This document shows, piece by piece, positions 1 to 10,622 of a DNA stretch of 64,000 nucleotides; positions within the stretch are counted from its first letter, which is position 1, and every line of letters starts with the position of its first letter. The translations under genes were made by a program, and so were the position numbers. The stretch is from contig JAKOGI010002188.1 of assembly GCA_029747015.1 (NCBI GenBank), forward strand, positions 1 to 64,000. The letters are read 5' to 3'. The DNA is from Carnegiea gigantea (taxonomy: Eukaryota > Streptophyta > Magnoliopsida > Caryophyllales > Cactaceae). Under the pieces are notes generated by a model. The model made no database searches. It worked only from the letters and a program-made list of their open reading frames with translations, and had not been told where the DNA came from.

Positions 1-60
1 CCCCCCCCCCCCCCTCGGGGCCCCCCTTCTCTCCCCAAAAAAGGGAAAAAACGACCAGGA
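1..60. other. Homopolymer-rich left edge
   Basis: The window opens with 14 C in a row, followed by runs of G, C and A. This is unlike the ordinary sequence that follows and looks like a contig edge or low-quality read end. It lies inside the presumed intron of the PHD-finger gene. A genuine C-tract cannot be excluded. Confidence 0.4.
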
Positions 61-411
61 AGTAAAATTTTATCCAGTACATTGACAGCAAAAACAGGGG
101 AAGAATCTAATAACAAGGACCAAATCTCACTAAGTTTAAGCAACAACCCAACAGAGATATTCTACAAACCACCTTTACTTGCATGCCGAAACCGTATTAT
201 ATGAAGTAATGGAGATATCAAAACTTGCAAAACCAAATAATGACCAAAACCCCGAAAACCACAAATTCACCAATCAGTGAAATAAAAGGAACCCTACTCA
301 TTTGCAGCTTGAATCAAAGAACCAATTCAGCGAACAGCTTGCATGCATGGCAAGAAACCCATTAATTTATGCAAAACAAACTAGCCAATCGAGCATAGAA
401 ATGGAAGTTAC
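1..411 (-). other. Intron 1 (partial) of the MMD1-like gene
   Basis: The minus-strand coding sequence breaks with a GTAACT donor directly after the residues CDHCRCTG, at about 410-413. In MMD1-type proteins the next residues are encoded by exon 2. I could not find that exon in 1-400, so the intron continues beyond the left edge. No other gene was recognised here. Confidence 0.6.
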
Positions 412-706
412 CAGTGCAGCGGCAGTGATCGCAGAAGGGGTGTTTGGAGAGACTGACAGTTTCTTCAATGGTATAAAGAGGAACAACAATGCCCCTGCTT
501 TCTTGAACAAGTAAGGTGCACCAAACGGGCATGGAATTGACATGGTAGTCTTCAATCTCGGCACACTCTTGAAGGAAGACCCGAATGTTGTCCCGAAATG
601 GCCCGTTTGGGTTTATTGGGCACCCGGGATCGCAGAAGGTTTGGAAGCTGTAGAGCTTGGGAGCTCTTTTCCTCTTCTTGCACGTCTTTAAGATAGGAAG
701 CGGCAT
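411..706 (-). CDS. MMD1: PHD-finger protein MALE MEIOCYTE DEATH 1-like, exon 1 (partial gene)
   Basis: This is the N-terminal exon of a plant PHD-finger protein of the MMD1/DUET family. In Arabidopsis that nuclear protein acts in male meiocytes, reads methylated H3K4 and activates genes needed for meiotic progression. About 98 codons are present. Visible blocks are the basic start MPLPILKTCKKRKRAPK, the stretch GPFRDNIRVFLQECAEIEDY, the block PVWCTLLV, then VPLYTIEETV and CDHCRCTG. The exon ends at a GT donor after CRCTG, which fits the Arabidopsis protein as I remember it. I chose the Met at 706-704 because family members begin there; an in-frame Met at 907-905 would add 67 residues made largely from a CT-repeat leader. 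The PHD finger itself is encoded in later exons outside the window. A close paralogue of MMD1 remains possible. Confidence 0.85.
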
Positions 707-907
707 TGTTGACGATATGACCTTACGGATCCCCTGCTTCTGCGCTACACTTGTTGCTTTCTTGATGGGCTGCTCTTCATGGGAGTTACAGAGAGGGGAG
801 AGGGGGAGAGAGAGAGAGAGAGGGAGAGAGAGAGAGGCTTTGTTTCGGTTAGGGGGGACGAGTGAGTTTGTTGCAGAGGAGGGAACAGTTGAGCTTTTAC
901 TTTGCAA
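707..907 (-). promoter_or_regulatory. Probable 5' leader of the MMD1-like gene
   Basis: These bases are open and in frame with the exon but translate into low-complexity Ser/Leu/Pro sequence from a CT tract, which family members lack. They are best read as 5' untranslated sequence. The transcription start cannot be fixed from sequence, and I see no convincing TATA box upstream. Confidence 0.45.
791..837. repeat. GA/CT-rich microsatellite in leader
   Basis: An imperfect GA repeat (CT on the gene's strand) lies in the presumed leader of the MMD1-like gene. CT-rich leaders and GAGA-type tracts are common near plant transcription starts. The only direct observation is the repeat itself. Confidence 0.8.
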
Positions 908-1501
908 AAACCAGGAGCCGTTTAGTTTGTTGCTGGAGGTACGAAGTGTTAGTTTTAGGAGCGAACGACTGCAAGACCTCGGAAGAAATCATTGAAGGCT
1001 AGTGGTGTCGCTTGGGCTGAGGCCCTTTAGGAATCGGTTTGATAAAAGCAAAATGATAGCTGTGTTGCTATAAGATACTTAAAAAATATTTTATTTTTAT
1101 TTAAAAGATATATTATTACATATTAAATTGAAAAAAATAGTATGATTAAATGGTGAAAGGATGTCAAAACTAATAAATCGTGTAAAATTGTCCTTTTATA
1201 CGTAATTTTTTACATTTACTAAATTACACATATAATATGCTTTTGCGAATGAAAGTGATCCGATTATGGTGTCAATTTTTATTTGTTGGCGAAGCCGACG
1301 AATGTTAAAGTTTTACAACTAATAACAAGTTGTAATTGTTAAAAATTTGGTGATTTTAAATCATAAAACTCATTAATTTTAGTTAAGACAAGATATTTAA
1401 GAGTGTCTTGCAGGAAGACACGTATCATCACCCTAAAAAGAATCATGAGACTATTTTATTATGGGAATATTTACATCTACCTTCTGACTTTTCTCGAAAT
1501 A
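908..1501. other. Upstream intergenic stretch, no gene seen
   Basis: AT-rich sequence upstream of the minus-strand MMD1-like gene. It should include that gene's promoter, but I cannot point to a specific element. No coding frame, repeat or RNA gene was recognised. Confidence 0.5.
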
Positions 1502-1663
1502 TATTTTTTTTGGTAGCTTAGATCTTCCTTTTGATTGGAGTTTAGCTACTGTCAAAAAAAGATATAGTTCTGTCATCACAGATTTTATTCATTTACAAGA
1601 GTCGAACCAAAGACCGTATTTAAGGGGAACAAGTATCAAACTACTTGGACCAACCTATATTGA
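1502..1663 (-). mobile_element. tRNA-derived SINE
   Basis: Read on the minus strand, the element starts with a tRNA-like head. It has an A-box-like TGGTCCAAGTAG and a B-box GGTTCGACTC about 50 bases further on, then a tRNA-unrelated body ending in a short A tract (T run at 1504-1511 on the plus strand). It is flanked by TTTCTCGAAATA at 1490-1501 and TTTCTCAAAATA at 1664-1675, a 12-bp target duplication with one mismatch. SINEs are transcribed by RNA polymerase III from the internal A and B boxes and moved by LINE machinery. The head is too diverged to fold as a working tRNA. Length is about 160 bp. Confidence 0.75.
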
Positions 1664-1675
1664 TTTCTCAAAATA

Positions 1676-2130
1676 ATTTGACGACCTTTACTTCTCAATA
1701 TTAATTTTAAACCTTCTCTTGCCGTAGAACTGTATATTTCATGACACTGGTATGCTTCCTCGAAATCATTAGTTACTACGTTTTCTGGTGGTTTATATGG
1801 ACAAGTTTCTAATTGTAATGAGCGAAACCTTAAAAGATACTTACTATATTTTTTCTTTAGCTAAAGCATTCTCCCAATGACTTTGTCTTCGAACAAATGC
1901 ACATTGAGGAATCCCCTGTCAATTGAGATTTTATATCCGCCTTAAATTTTCTTCTCCAAAAGTTAACTAGACATACAGATAAGAGCAATCAACGGACACA
2001 CCTAGAAAATAGATTCTCACAATCGATTCCCACCCCCTCCCCCCAAAAATGCTAGGTTGATTCAGCTAGCCTACCACTTCCGCCTCCATTGGCACACAAC
2101 ATGATCTTATATTTGCTTATTTCACAGAGG
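1676..2130. other. Unassigned spacer
   Basis: I see no coding frame, repeat or element boundary here beyond short C-rich and A-rich runs near 2030-2050. Confidence 0.4.
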
Positions 2131-3144
2131 TCCAACTTGGTGAGGAGCCTGATCTGAATACCAGACACTCTATAATGGAGATGGATGATCGAAGCAATCC
2201 ACTCTCAGCTTCAAAGAAGTTGAAGGAATAGTGTAACAAACTATTCAGAATTAATAGAACTTCCAGCGATCCACTCTTTGTGTTGTTATTCCAACAAACA
2301 AGGAGAATGTCAATTTGATGGAAGAGTTTGGTATTTTTCTCAATCTTAATAAAGCTGCTTGTTGGTTGAAATTATGTCCATATGTGAAAGATAAGAACCA
2401 TTGTGATTCAATCCTAAAATTAGACTTTTGCATTATTAAATCTCATTTTAGAAGAGTTCGAGGTGGAGTTGTTCATAGAGATCTTCCTTTAGCCTTCAAG
2501 TTTGATCTTAACAATGATTAATTGAAAAAGGAATTAAAAGAGGTTGAGGAATTGTGTAAACCAATTTGTGGAACTAATCTCAAATCGAATGACGATGGAG
2601 TTAATTGCGCTAATAAGATTGCATCTAGCCCAGTTAGTAGAGTGACATTTGATATGTTGACCTTCGGTGAACTAACTTAACTAAAATTGAAAATAGGATA
2701 AAGAGGAGCTCTTGTTAGGTTGTAGAGCAATGCAGAGAGAATATAGTAAAAACTACAAATGGGTGTGGCTCCTAGAGAAGAAGAAATTGAATAATCTCAG
2801 TGGAGAAGATTTCTTAAACCCTTGAAGTATAAAGCCTGAATCTATGATCTAGAGTTGAAGATCTTACTTCTAAACGTCAAATGCTAGGTGCAGGGGTCGA
2901 GCAGCAGATGAAAATTGTTGAAAGCATTTGTGAAATAAAGAAGGAGGATGATAGTTGAGCTGATTTTGACATCGATTGTGATAAATGCAATATGGATTCT
3001 AGTTCAATCTTAATCGTAATGACAAGCGCAAAGGATAAGGGTAGTGTTAATTCTAACATCTCTGGCATTTTCTTCAGTAGGGGATGACAAATTTTGGAGA
3101 AAATGTACATTGTGTTTCATGAAGAACCAAGAAAGTGTGGCCCC
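2131..3144 (+). pseudogene. Decayed coding-like stretch, family unknown
   Basis: Several plus-strand segments read as plausible protein but are broken by stops and frame changes. The longest clean block is about 68 codons (2315-2521) and includes EEFGIFLNLNKAACWLKLCP and HRDLPLAFKFDLNND. The frame continues after one stop with LKKELKEVEELCKPICG and ASSPVSRVTFDMLTFGEL. I do not recognise the family. The amino-acid composition is balanced rather than low-complexity, which favours a dead gene or an unlabelled transposon fragment over chance. The LINE insertion starts at its right edge and may have removed the rest. Confidence 0.35.
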
Positions 3145-3569
3145 CAACAACAACCCCCAGTGTAGGTCTGACTTTCGCTGGGTCTGGAGAGATCCAAATA
3201 TAGGTAACCTTATCTCTACCAGTAATTATGCCCATAGAGAAGCTGATTCCAAGAGACCCACAAAAATCCGATTTTGTAAAAACATTTTATAGAAGAAAGG
3301 TTTTGAGAAAATATTTTATGGGGAAAACTAAGGGTAAGTATCAGGGAAGAGTCAAGAAATACGAAAAAATACGAAAAGATCAGGCGGCAGTAACTATGTG
3401 ACCATAAGTGCAACAAAGCGGAGAGAGATACTCTATCTTAACAACCAGAAGTAGGCAAACAATGTCTCTTCCCAGACGTAAGAACTACCTGCATGCAAAC
3501 AAAAAATACGAAGAAACCGCAACTAGACTCGTTCTACTACAACCTAGTAACCAACTATGAGGCTACCTC

Positions 3570-3899
3570 TCAGCAATCTAAGATCTTAATCCTATCCCGC
3601 CACAGTCTCCTATCCTGAGCTATGTCCTCCGTTAATCTTATAACTTTCAAGTCCTCTCTAATTAGCTCCTCCAAACTCTTCTTTGGTCGTCTCCTCCCTC
3701 TTTTACCTCTTGGGATCTTAATCCTCTCACATCTCCTCACTGGAGCGTCCGCACTCCTTCTTTTCACGTGGCCAAACCATCTGAGTCTTACTTCTCTCAA
3801 CTTATCTTCGATGAGGGCCACTTTAACTAACTCTCTGATCACTCCATTACTAATTCTATCCATTCTCGTGTAACCACACATCCATCTAATCATCCTCAT
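3570..3899 (-). pseudogene. LINE ORF2 C-terminal fragment
   Basis: This 109-codon frame carries the well-known C-terminal block of plant RTE LINE ORF2: [17 protein letters not shown], then [13 protein letters not shown], then an arginine-rich stretch and a final tryptophan-containing helix. It ends in a stop at 3570. The 360 bp between it and the palm fragment hold the thumb region in broken frames. Confidence 0.85.
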
Positions 3900-4260
3900 T
3901 TCCAGCTACTACCATTAGCCTTTGAACCTAAGTCTTCTTTATAGGCCAATACTCCGATCTATATAACACAACAGGTCTAACTATCATATGATAAACTTTG
4001 CCTTTTAGTCCTATAGGCATTCTCTTATCGCACAGTACACCTGAAGCATTCTTTCACTTTTGCCAGCCCACTTTTATGCGATGGCTAATATCTTCATTAA
4101 TGTCCCCTTCATGATGAATAATTAAGCCTAAATATTTAAACTTCTCAACCTTTGGTATCTGCATCCCCTCAATGGTGACTTCTCCCCTTGCATCTTCCCT
4201 TCCACTAAAACAGCAATGAAGTTATACAGTCTTCGATCTACTAATTCTAAAGCCTCTAAG

Positions 4261-4566
4261 CTAGAGTGCATGTCTCCACCTCTCTAGTTTTCCATTAATT
4301 CCCTCCCTGGTCTCATCAACAAGAATAATGTCATCTGCGAATAATATACACCAGGGTAACTCATCTTGAATTCCTTTTGTAAATTCATCCAAGGCTAGAG
4401 TGAAAAGAAAATGACTCAAAGCGGAACCCTGATGCAGGCCCATCTCAATGTAGAAGTCGTTGGTAACCCCTCCTGGCATCCTAACACTCGTCTTACCTCC
4501 CTCATACATATCCTTAATAAGTACACTTACTATAACACTACACTTGCTATAGGCTCCAATCATCAT
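4261..4566 (-). pseudogene. LINE reverse transcriptase, palm fragment
   Basis: About 101 codons match the palm of plant RTE-type LINE reverse transcriptases. KDMYEGGKTSVR is followed by GLHQGSALSHFLFTLALDE and then the catalytic box FADDIILVDE with both aspartates present. The upstream fingers and the endonuclease are absent and the frame breaks downstream, so no active enzyme can be made. It belongs to the same element as the C-terminal fragment at 3570-3899. Confidence 0.85.
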
Positions 4567-4569
4567 ATC

Positions 4570-4570
<1 letters not shown>

Positions 4571-4610
<40 letters not shown>

Positions 4611-4666
4611 TATATAATATATATATATATATCTAATATATGTAATGTATATATATATATATATAT
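4571..4666. repeat. TA microsatellite
   Basis: Nearly pure TA dinucleotides with short interruptions. The tract separates the truncated end of the LINE from the first Helitron copy and is a likely slippage site and assembly hazard. The Helitron's first bases merge with it, so the exact left end of the Helitron cannot be fixed. Confidence 0.9.
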
Positions 4667-6284
4667 TAAAAGTTGAATTGAACTCATCTATAAGCGACAC
4701 GTAGGATGCCACATAGGATGTCATCTAGGGTACTACTTGGGATAAGAATGCCATATAGAATAGTAACATAAAAGATTTCTATCATGTAATTAAGATGGAT
4801 GTAGGTTATCAATGTAATTTTAATTCAATTTAATGTTAATTTTTCTCATATGTTGTGACTAATTAGTGATTGAATTTTATCTTTAAAAACTTGAATATAG
4901 ACCGAAGAAATGATTTAGATGTTACCCAAGAAAAAATTGAAGTGTGTTAGACATTATTCTTGAGGTAAGTATATATTAGACATCTAAATCTAAATATATT
5001 TATTTTTAAGTGTATATATCATGAGTTGACACTTGAATGCTGATCGGGCTGCTTATTTCACATACTACAAAGTCTGATTACTTAAGCATGTCACAAAATT
5101 GGATTTAGATACTATGAAATGTAGTAAGACCTTAATGTGATTGCGGGTTTCGCGCGCGACTACTTTAAATTGGTACAATATTTAGTCTCTTTTCACATTT
5201 CTAACTTACGTTTATGATATTAAAAAAAATGTTTCAATGATTTATTCAATTTATATTTCACTTAAGATTATATTTTGCGCTCAAAAATCACATAGTATAA
5301 TTAGTTCTTTTAGTAAATTTAAATTTAAATTTAATAGGCAAATTAGTATATAAAAGTAGTTTGTCTACTTCCCTACAATAGACTATAATTGACCTCATAA
5401 ATTAGAAGTACTCCCTTCCCCCAGAAAACATGAACGTTAAAAGTTTTCCTAAATTCAAATTGCACTAAAATTTCTTCATCTGTTACTAATCTCCATTTCT
5501 TCTTTTTTAAATTTTTTTAATTTTTCTTTGTTGGTTTTTTTTTAATAAATAATTATACACAAAAGAGATAAGACTAAGGTAAAGACTTATCTGTCTTTTT
5601 GTTACTACTGTCAACAATTTTTTCATGTTTTGTTGATTATGAGAATAATTAATCAAATTTTATTTTTATTAATCATTGGTCAAATAGTAGGAAGTACCAT
5701 CATCACTATTAAATAATATTAAAGGTGTCATTAAACTATTGAAATAATCTGTAATAGACATATAAAGTAAGTGCATGCATAATGAATATAATTAAACCAA
5801 TAGAAATATCTAGGGAAAAAAACGCACATTTTGTGATGATTGTTAATTTTAATTGACATGCATGACCATACGAATTTGACATTTGGTTTCACATGTACTA
5901 ACTTATCTTTTACTAATTTACTCTTATTAGTAAGCTCCCTTATTATTTCATTTGAATGTCCATCTTTAATATTATATAATGTTGCCTAAATTACCTCATC
6001 ATTTCATTTTAATGCTCACCTTTAATTATTATATTATATATTTTTGAAATTAATTACCTCATTATCTCGATAACTACTCATTTTACTCTAGAGTTTATCT
6101 TAATTTGCAATTCTTATAAATAGGAATTTAATTTTGTAATATCTCATCTAAGTTTATTTCGTCATTTGATCAAAAAGAAAATTTGTATCTCCATATAATT
6201 CTTAGTTGAGGAAGGATACAAAAATGAGTCATAAGAAGCACTGGTTAGCTAAAACGAAAGAATCTGATTCTTTTCTCCATCAAT

Positions 6285-6620
6285 GTTAGAGTGAAGGTTA
6301 CAATCCCTAGAATTGTTTTGCACTCATATGAGACCAAGTGGTCATTCGTATTAAAAAGAAGGTAATTTCCTATTCATGTTCACTATGCAATGCTTATAAA
6401 TACAATTCAATGACCATCACTGAAATGTGTAGGAGTTTACCTTCCAAAATCGGTATTAACTCATAGACAACTGAATTGTAGCATCACGAGTGATTTCACT
6501 AGAGGGTTTGAAGTTTATTATTAAACATCACAATGAACTCTATGAACAATATACAAGAAATACTGTTCATAAAAAAGTGTTCAAAAACTTACCAATTATA
6601 TGTATGCACCTAAAATAATT
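6285..6620 (+). pseudogene. Helitron helicase C-terminal remnant, copy 1
   Basis: Translated fragments match the last part of the PIF1-like helicase of plant Helitrons: VKVTIPRIVL and KWSFVLKRR, then the motif V/VI region around a GVYLP block, and TSE/SREGLKF-type sequence. Stops interrupt the frame in at least two places. Only the terminal segment is present, and it is shared with the other two copies, so the truncation predates the array. Confidence 0.75.
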
Positions 6621-7539
6621 TCACTACTACAAATTATCCAAAAAAGAAAAACAAATTGACACTATACATCTTTTAGTGTTAGTAAACTCTTACAAAATAT
6701 TAGTTCTAATTATGCAACGTCTATGACATATTATGATTCTTAGAATTAAATATAATCAAAGATTAAAATAATAACAATTAATAAATTCCTCCAATATTGT
6801 ACAGGCAACTCAGGTAGATGAAATATACAAGAAGTCCATAATTGAAATACCTCTCTGTAGGCAAGTACACATCAATACAAAAGTATCATCTTATATTTTT
6901 TTACTCAATGTATAAGCATGTAAAAAATCATTACATACATTTAACAACACATTGTTGATGACAAGTAGTTAGGAACAAATGAAAAATCAAAACCTAGCTT
7001 AATATAATATATGTTACTTTTGCAAGTTACATAATTTGAGAATGGAACTTGACGATTGATGGATAGTGAAGACGACAAATCTAATGTGTTATTGAATATT
7101 TTATATTAGAACTACTTTTCACACATCACATTTCACATTATCATATGATGCATTTCTTAAAACAAAGTCCAGTTTTAAGAAATACAACATTAAATTACTG
7201 AAAATACTATGGTTTTTTGTTCTTTGCTTCTTCGCTCACACCGTCAATATGGTTATTTTACAAAATCATTTTAAACTTAAAAAATCACGCAACGTCAAAC
7301 CACATAATATCTTAAAACCAAAAAAAAAAACCTAAAAACTTCTTGACTAACAAGATTAAAAAAGATACACTGCACATCAAAAATTTAAATACATATAATT
7401 AAGGTGATTTCATATGAAATAAAGTCATAAAAATATGTTACATTCAAATATATAGAACTCAATATAGTATAGCACCACCAAGAAGATATACAACAAGATA
7501 CCGATACTTATCAATCGAGAAGTGATAGCTATTGTGCAA

Positions 7540-7558
7540 TGCACGGGTAAAAAGCTAG
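7540..7558 (+). terminator. Helitron 3' hairpin and CTAG end, copy 1
   Basis: GTGCAATGCAC can pair GTGC with GCAC, and CTAG follows after about 11 bases. A hairpin shortly before CTAG is the rolling-circle termination signal of Helitrons. Copy 2 (10428-10451, GCAACGCAC) is weaker. Copy 3 (14436-14460, GTGCAACGCAC) has the same layout. Confidence 0.8.
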
Positions 7559-10451
7559 TATATATTAAAAGGTGGAGTGAACTCATGTATGAGCGATATG
7601 TGGGATGCCACATAGGATGCCATCTAGGGTGCCACTTGGGATAAGAATGCCATATAGGATAGCAACATAAAAGACTTCTATCATATCATTAAGATGGATG
7701 TAGGTTATCAACGTAATCTTAATTGAATTTAATGTTAACTTTTCTTATATGTTATGACTAATTAGTAATTGAATTTTGTCTTAAAAAACTTAAATATAAA
7801 CTAAAGAAATGATTTAGATGTGATCCGAGAAAAAAATTGAAGTGTGTTATACATTATTCTTGAGGTAAGTATATATTGGACATCTAAATCTAAATATATT
7901 TATTTTTATATATTTATTTTTAAGTGTATATATCATGAGTTGACACTTGAATGCTAATCGGACTATTTATTTTTTATACTGCAAAGCTTGATTACTTAAG
8001 CATGTCACATAATTGGTATGGAATACAGTAAGATCTTAATGTGATTGTGGATTTCACTTACGACTACTTTAAGTTGGTACAATATATAATTTCTTTTCAC
8101 ATTTGTAACTTATGTTTATGATATAAAAAAAATGTTTCAGTGATTTGTTCAATTTATATTTCACTTGAGATTATATTTTGCTCTCAAAAATCACATAGTA
8201 TAATAATTTCTTTTAGCAAATTTGAATTTAAATTTAATAGGCAAATTAATATATAAAAGTAATTTGTCTACATTTCTACAATAGACTATAATTGACTTCA
8301 TAAATTAGTAGTACTCCCTCTCTACCCCCGAGTTAAAAGTTTTCCTAAATTCAAATTATACTAAAATTTCTTCATCTGTTACTAATCTCCCTTTCTTCTT
8401 TTTTTAAATTTTTAATTTTTCTTTGTTGGTTTTTTAAATAAATAATTATACACTAAAGAGATAAGATTAAGGTCAAAGATTTATATGTCTTTTTGTTACT
8501 ACGGTCAACAATTTTTTCATATTTTGTTGATCATGAGAATAATTAATCAAATTTTATTTTTATTTAAATCATGGGTCAAATAGTAGGAAGACCATCATCA
8601 CTATTAAATAATATTAAAGGTGTCATTAAACTATTGAAATAATCTACAATTGACATATGAAGTAAGTGTATGTGTAATGAATATAATTAAACTAATAGGA
8701 ATCTCTAGGGGGGAAAAAGCGCACATTTTGTGATGATTATTAGTTTTAGTTGGCATGCATGACCCTACGAATTTGACATTTGGTCTCACATGTGCTAATT
8801 AATCTTTTGCTAATTTACTCTTATTAGTAAATTATCTTATTATTTCATTTGAATGTCCATCTTTAATATTATATAACCTTTCCTAGGTTACCTCGTTATT
8901 TCATTTTAATGCTCACCCTTAATTATTATATTATATATTATTTTTGAAATTAATTACCTCATTATCTCCACAACTACTCATTTTACTCTAGAGTTTATCT
9001 TAATTTATAATTCCTATAAATAGGGACTTAATTTTGTAGTATTTCATCTAAGTTTGTGTCATCATTTGATCAAAAAGAAAATTTGTATCCCCATATAACT
9101 CTTAGTTTAGAAGGATACAAAAATGAGTCCTAACAAGTGTTGGTTGGCTAAAATAGAAGAATCTGATTCTTTTCTCAATCAATGTTAGAATGAAGGTTAC
9201 AATCCCTATTGTTTTACACTCATTTGAGATAAAGTGATCATTCGTATTAAAAAGAAGGCAATTTCCTATTCATGTTCGCTATGCAATGATTATAAATACA
9301 AGTCGAGGACCATCACTGAAATGTATAGGAGTTTACCTTCCAAAATCGATATTAACTCACGGACAACTGAATTGTAACATCATGGTAACTTCATCAGAGG
9401 GTTTGAAGTTTATCATCAAACATCACAATGAACACTATGAAGGATACACAAGAAACACTGTTTACAAAGAGGTGTTCAACAACTTACCAATGGTATGTAT
9501 GCACCTAAAATAACTTCACTATTACAAATTACCCGAGAAAAAACAAATTAGCACTATACATCTTTTAGTGTTAGTAAACTCCTACAAAATATTAATTCTA
9601 ATTATGCAATGACCATGACATATTATGACTCTTAAAATTAAACATAATCAAAGATTAAAATAATAACAAATAATAAAGTCCTTCAATATTGTGCAGGCAA
9701 CTCCTGGTAGATGAAATATACAAGAACTCCATAATTGAAATACCTCTCGGTAGGCAAGTACAAATCAATACAAAAGTATTATCTTATTTTTTTACTTAAT
9801 GTATAAACATGTAAAAAATCATTACATACATTTAACAACACATTGTTGATGACAAGTAGTTAGGAACAAATGAAAAATCAAAACCTAACTTAATATAATA
9901 TATGTTACTTTTGTAGGTCATATAATTTAAGAACGGAACTTGGCGACTGATAGACAGCGAAGACGACAAATCTAATGTGTTATTAAATATTTCATATTAG
10001 AACTACTTTTCACACATCACATTTCATATTACCATATGATGCATTTCTTAAAATAAAGTCCAAGTTTAAGAAATACATCATTAAATTATTGAAAATACTA
10101 TGATTTTTCGTTCTTTGCTCCTTTGCTCCCACTGTGAATATGGTTATTTCACAAAATCATTTTATACTTAAAAAAATCATGTAGCATCAAATCATATAAT
10201 ATCTTAAAACAAAAAAAAAATTAATAAAAAACTTCTTGACTAATAGGATTAGAAAAGATAAATTGCACATCAAAAATTCAAATATATATAATTAAGGTGA
10301 CTTTATATGAAATAAAGTCATAAAAATGTTCTACAATCAAGTACATAGAACTCAGTATGGTACAGCAACAGCAACAACATATACAACAAGATACCGATAC
10401 TTATCAACCGAGAATTGATAGCCATCATGCAACGCACAGTTAAATAACTAG
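7559..10451 (+). mobile_element. Helitron, tandem copy 2
   Basis: It starts at the base after the CTAG of copy 1, with TATATATTAAAAG, and ends in CTAG at 10448-10451 preceded by a GCAACGCAC hairpin-like stretch. The whole length is collinear with copy 1. There are no intervening host bases, so this is a true tandem junction, as expected if rolling-circle replication ran past the terminator. By eye the copies differ at roughly one base in ten over the first few hundred bases. Confidence 0.88.
9187..9511 (+). pseudogene. Helitron helicase C-terminal remnant, copy 2
   Basis: The clearest of the three. The frame around 9286-9511 reads INTSRGPSLKCIGVYLPKS, then HGQLN, then EGLKFIIKHH and YTRNTVYKEVFNNLP, the order of helicase motifs V-VI and the C-terminal tail in Helitron RepHel proteins. 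The usual lysine of the motif V NKSQG-type block is threonine here, so the motif is damaged. After NNLP a GTATG donor and a GCAG acceptor near 9697 suggest the family's final intron, which is also visible in the other copies. Confidence 0.85.
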
Positions 10452-10538
10452 TATATATTAAAAGTTAGGTTGAACTCATGCATGAGCGACATGTAGAATG
10501 CCACATAGGATGCCATCTAGGGTGTCACATGGGATAGG

Positions 10539-10622
10539 AATGCCATGTAGGATAGCAACATAAAAGACTTCTATCATGTAAATGCCATGTAGGACAGCAA
10601 CATGAAAAACTTCTATCATGTA
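10539..10622. repeat. 42-bp tandem duplication in Helitron copy 3
   Basis: The 42 bases at 10539-10580 repeat at 10581-10622 with three mismatches. Copies 1 and 2 hold the segment once, so the duplication arose in copy 3 after the array formed. Confidence 0.9.

Larger units (their letters stand above)
3145..4570 (-). mobile_element. 5'-truncated RTE-type LINE (non-LTR retrotransposon)
   Basis: Two reverse-transcriptase fragments and a characteristic 3' tail lie in order on the minus strand. The tail, just inside the left boundary, is the plant RTE-type ending with a GAGATAAGG block, CCAGACCC and a terminal TTG repeat (3145-3154 on the plus strand). The 5' end is missing: there is no endonuclease domain, and coding begins inside the reverse transcriptase near 4570 beside a TA microsatellite. 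Five-prime truncation is usual for target-primed reverse transcription. The element is dead because the two coding pieces are separated by frame breaks. Confidence 0.85.
4660..7558 (+). mobile_element. Helitron, tandem copy 1
   Basis: First of three head-to-tail copies. It begins with TATATATTAAAAG, shared by all three, and ends in CTAG at 7555-7558, preceded by a short GTGC/GCAC hairpin. A T follows, as expected for Helitron insertion between A and T. Inside lies a remnant of the helicase C-terminal end (about 6285-6620). The 5' end lacks the canonical TC. About 2.9 kb long, with no Rep nuclease domain, so non-autonomous. Confidence 0.88.

Noticed and set aside
1589..1665. A tRNA gene on the minus strand, because of A- and B-box-like motifs
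   Set aside because: The spacing and flanking arms do not give a cloverleaf, and the element continues into a tRNA-unrelated body with an A tract and target duplication. A SINE explains it better.
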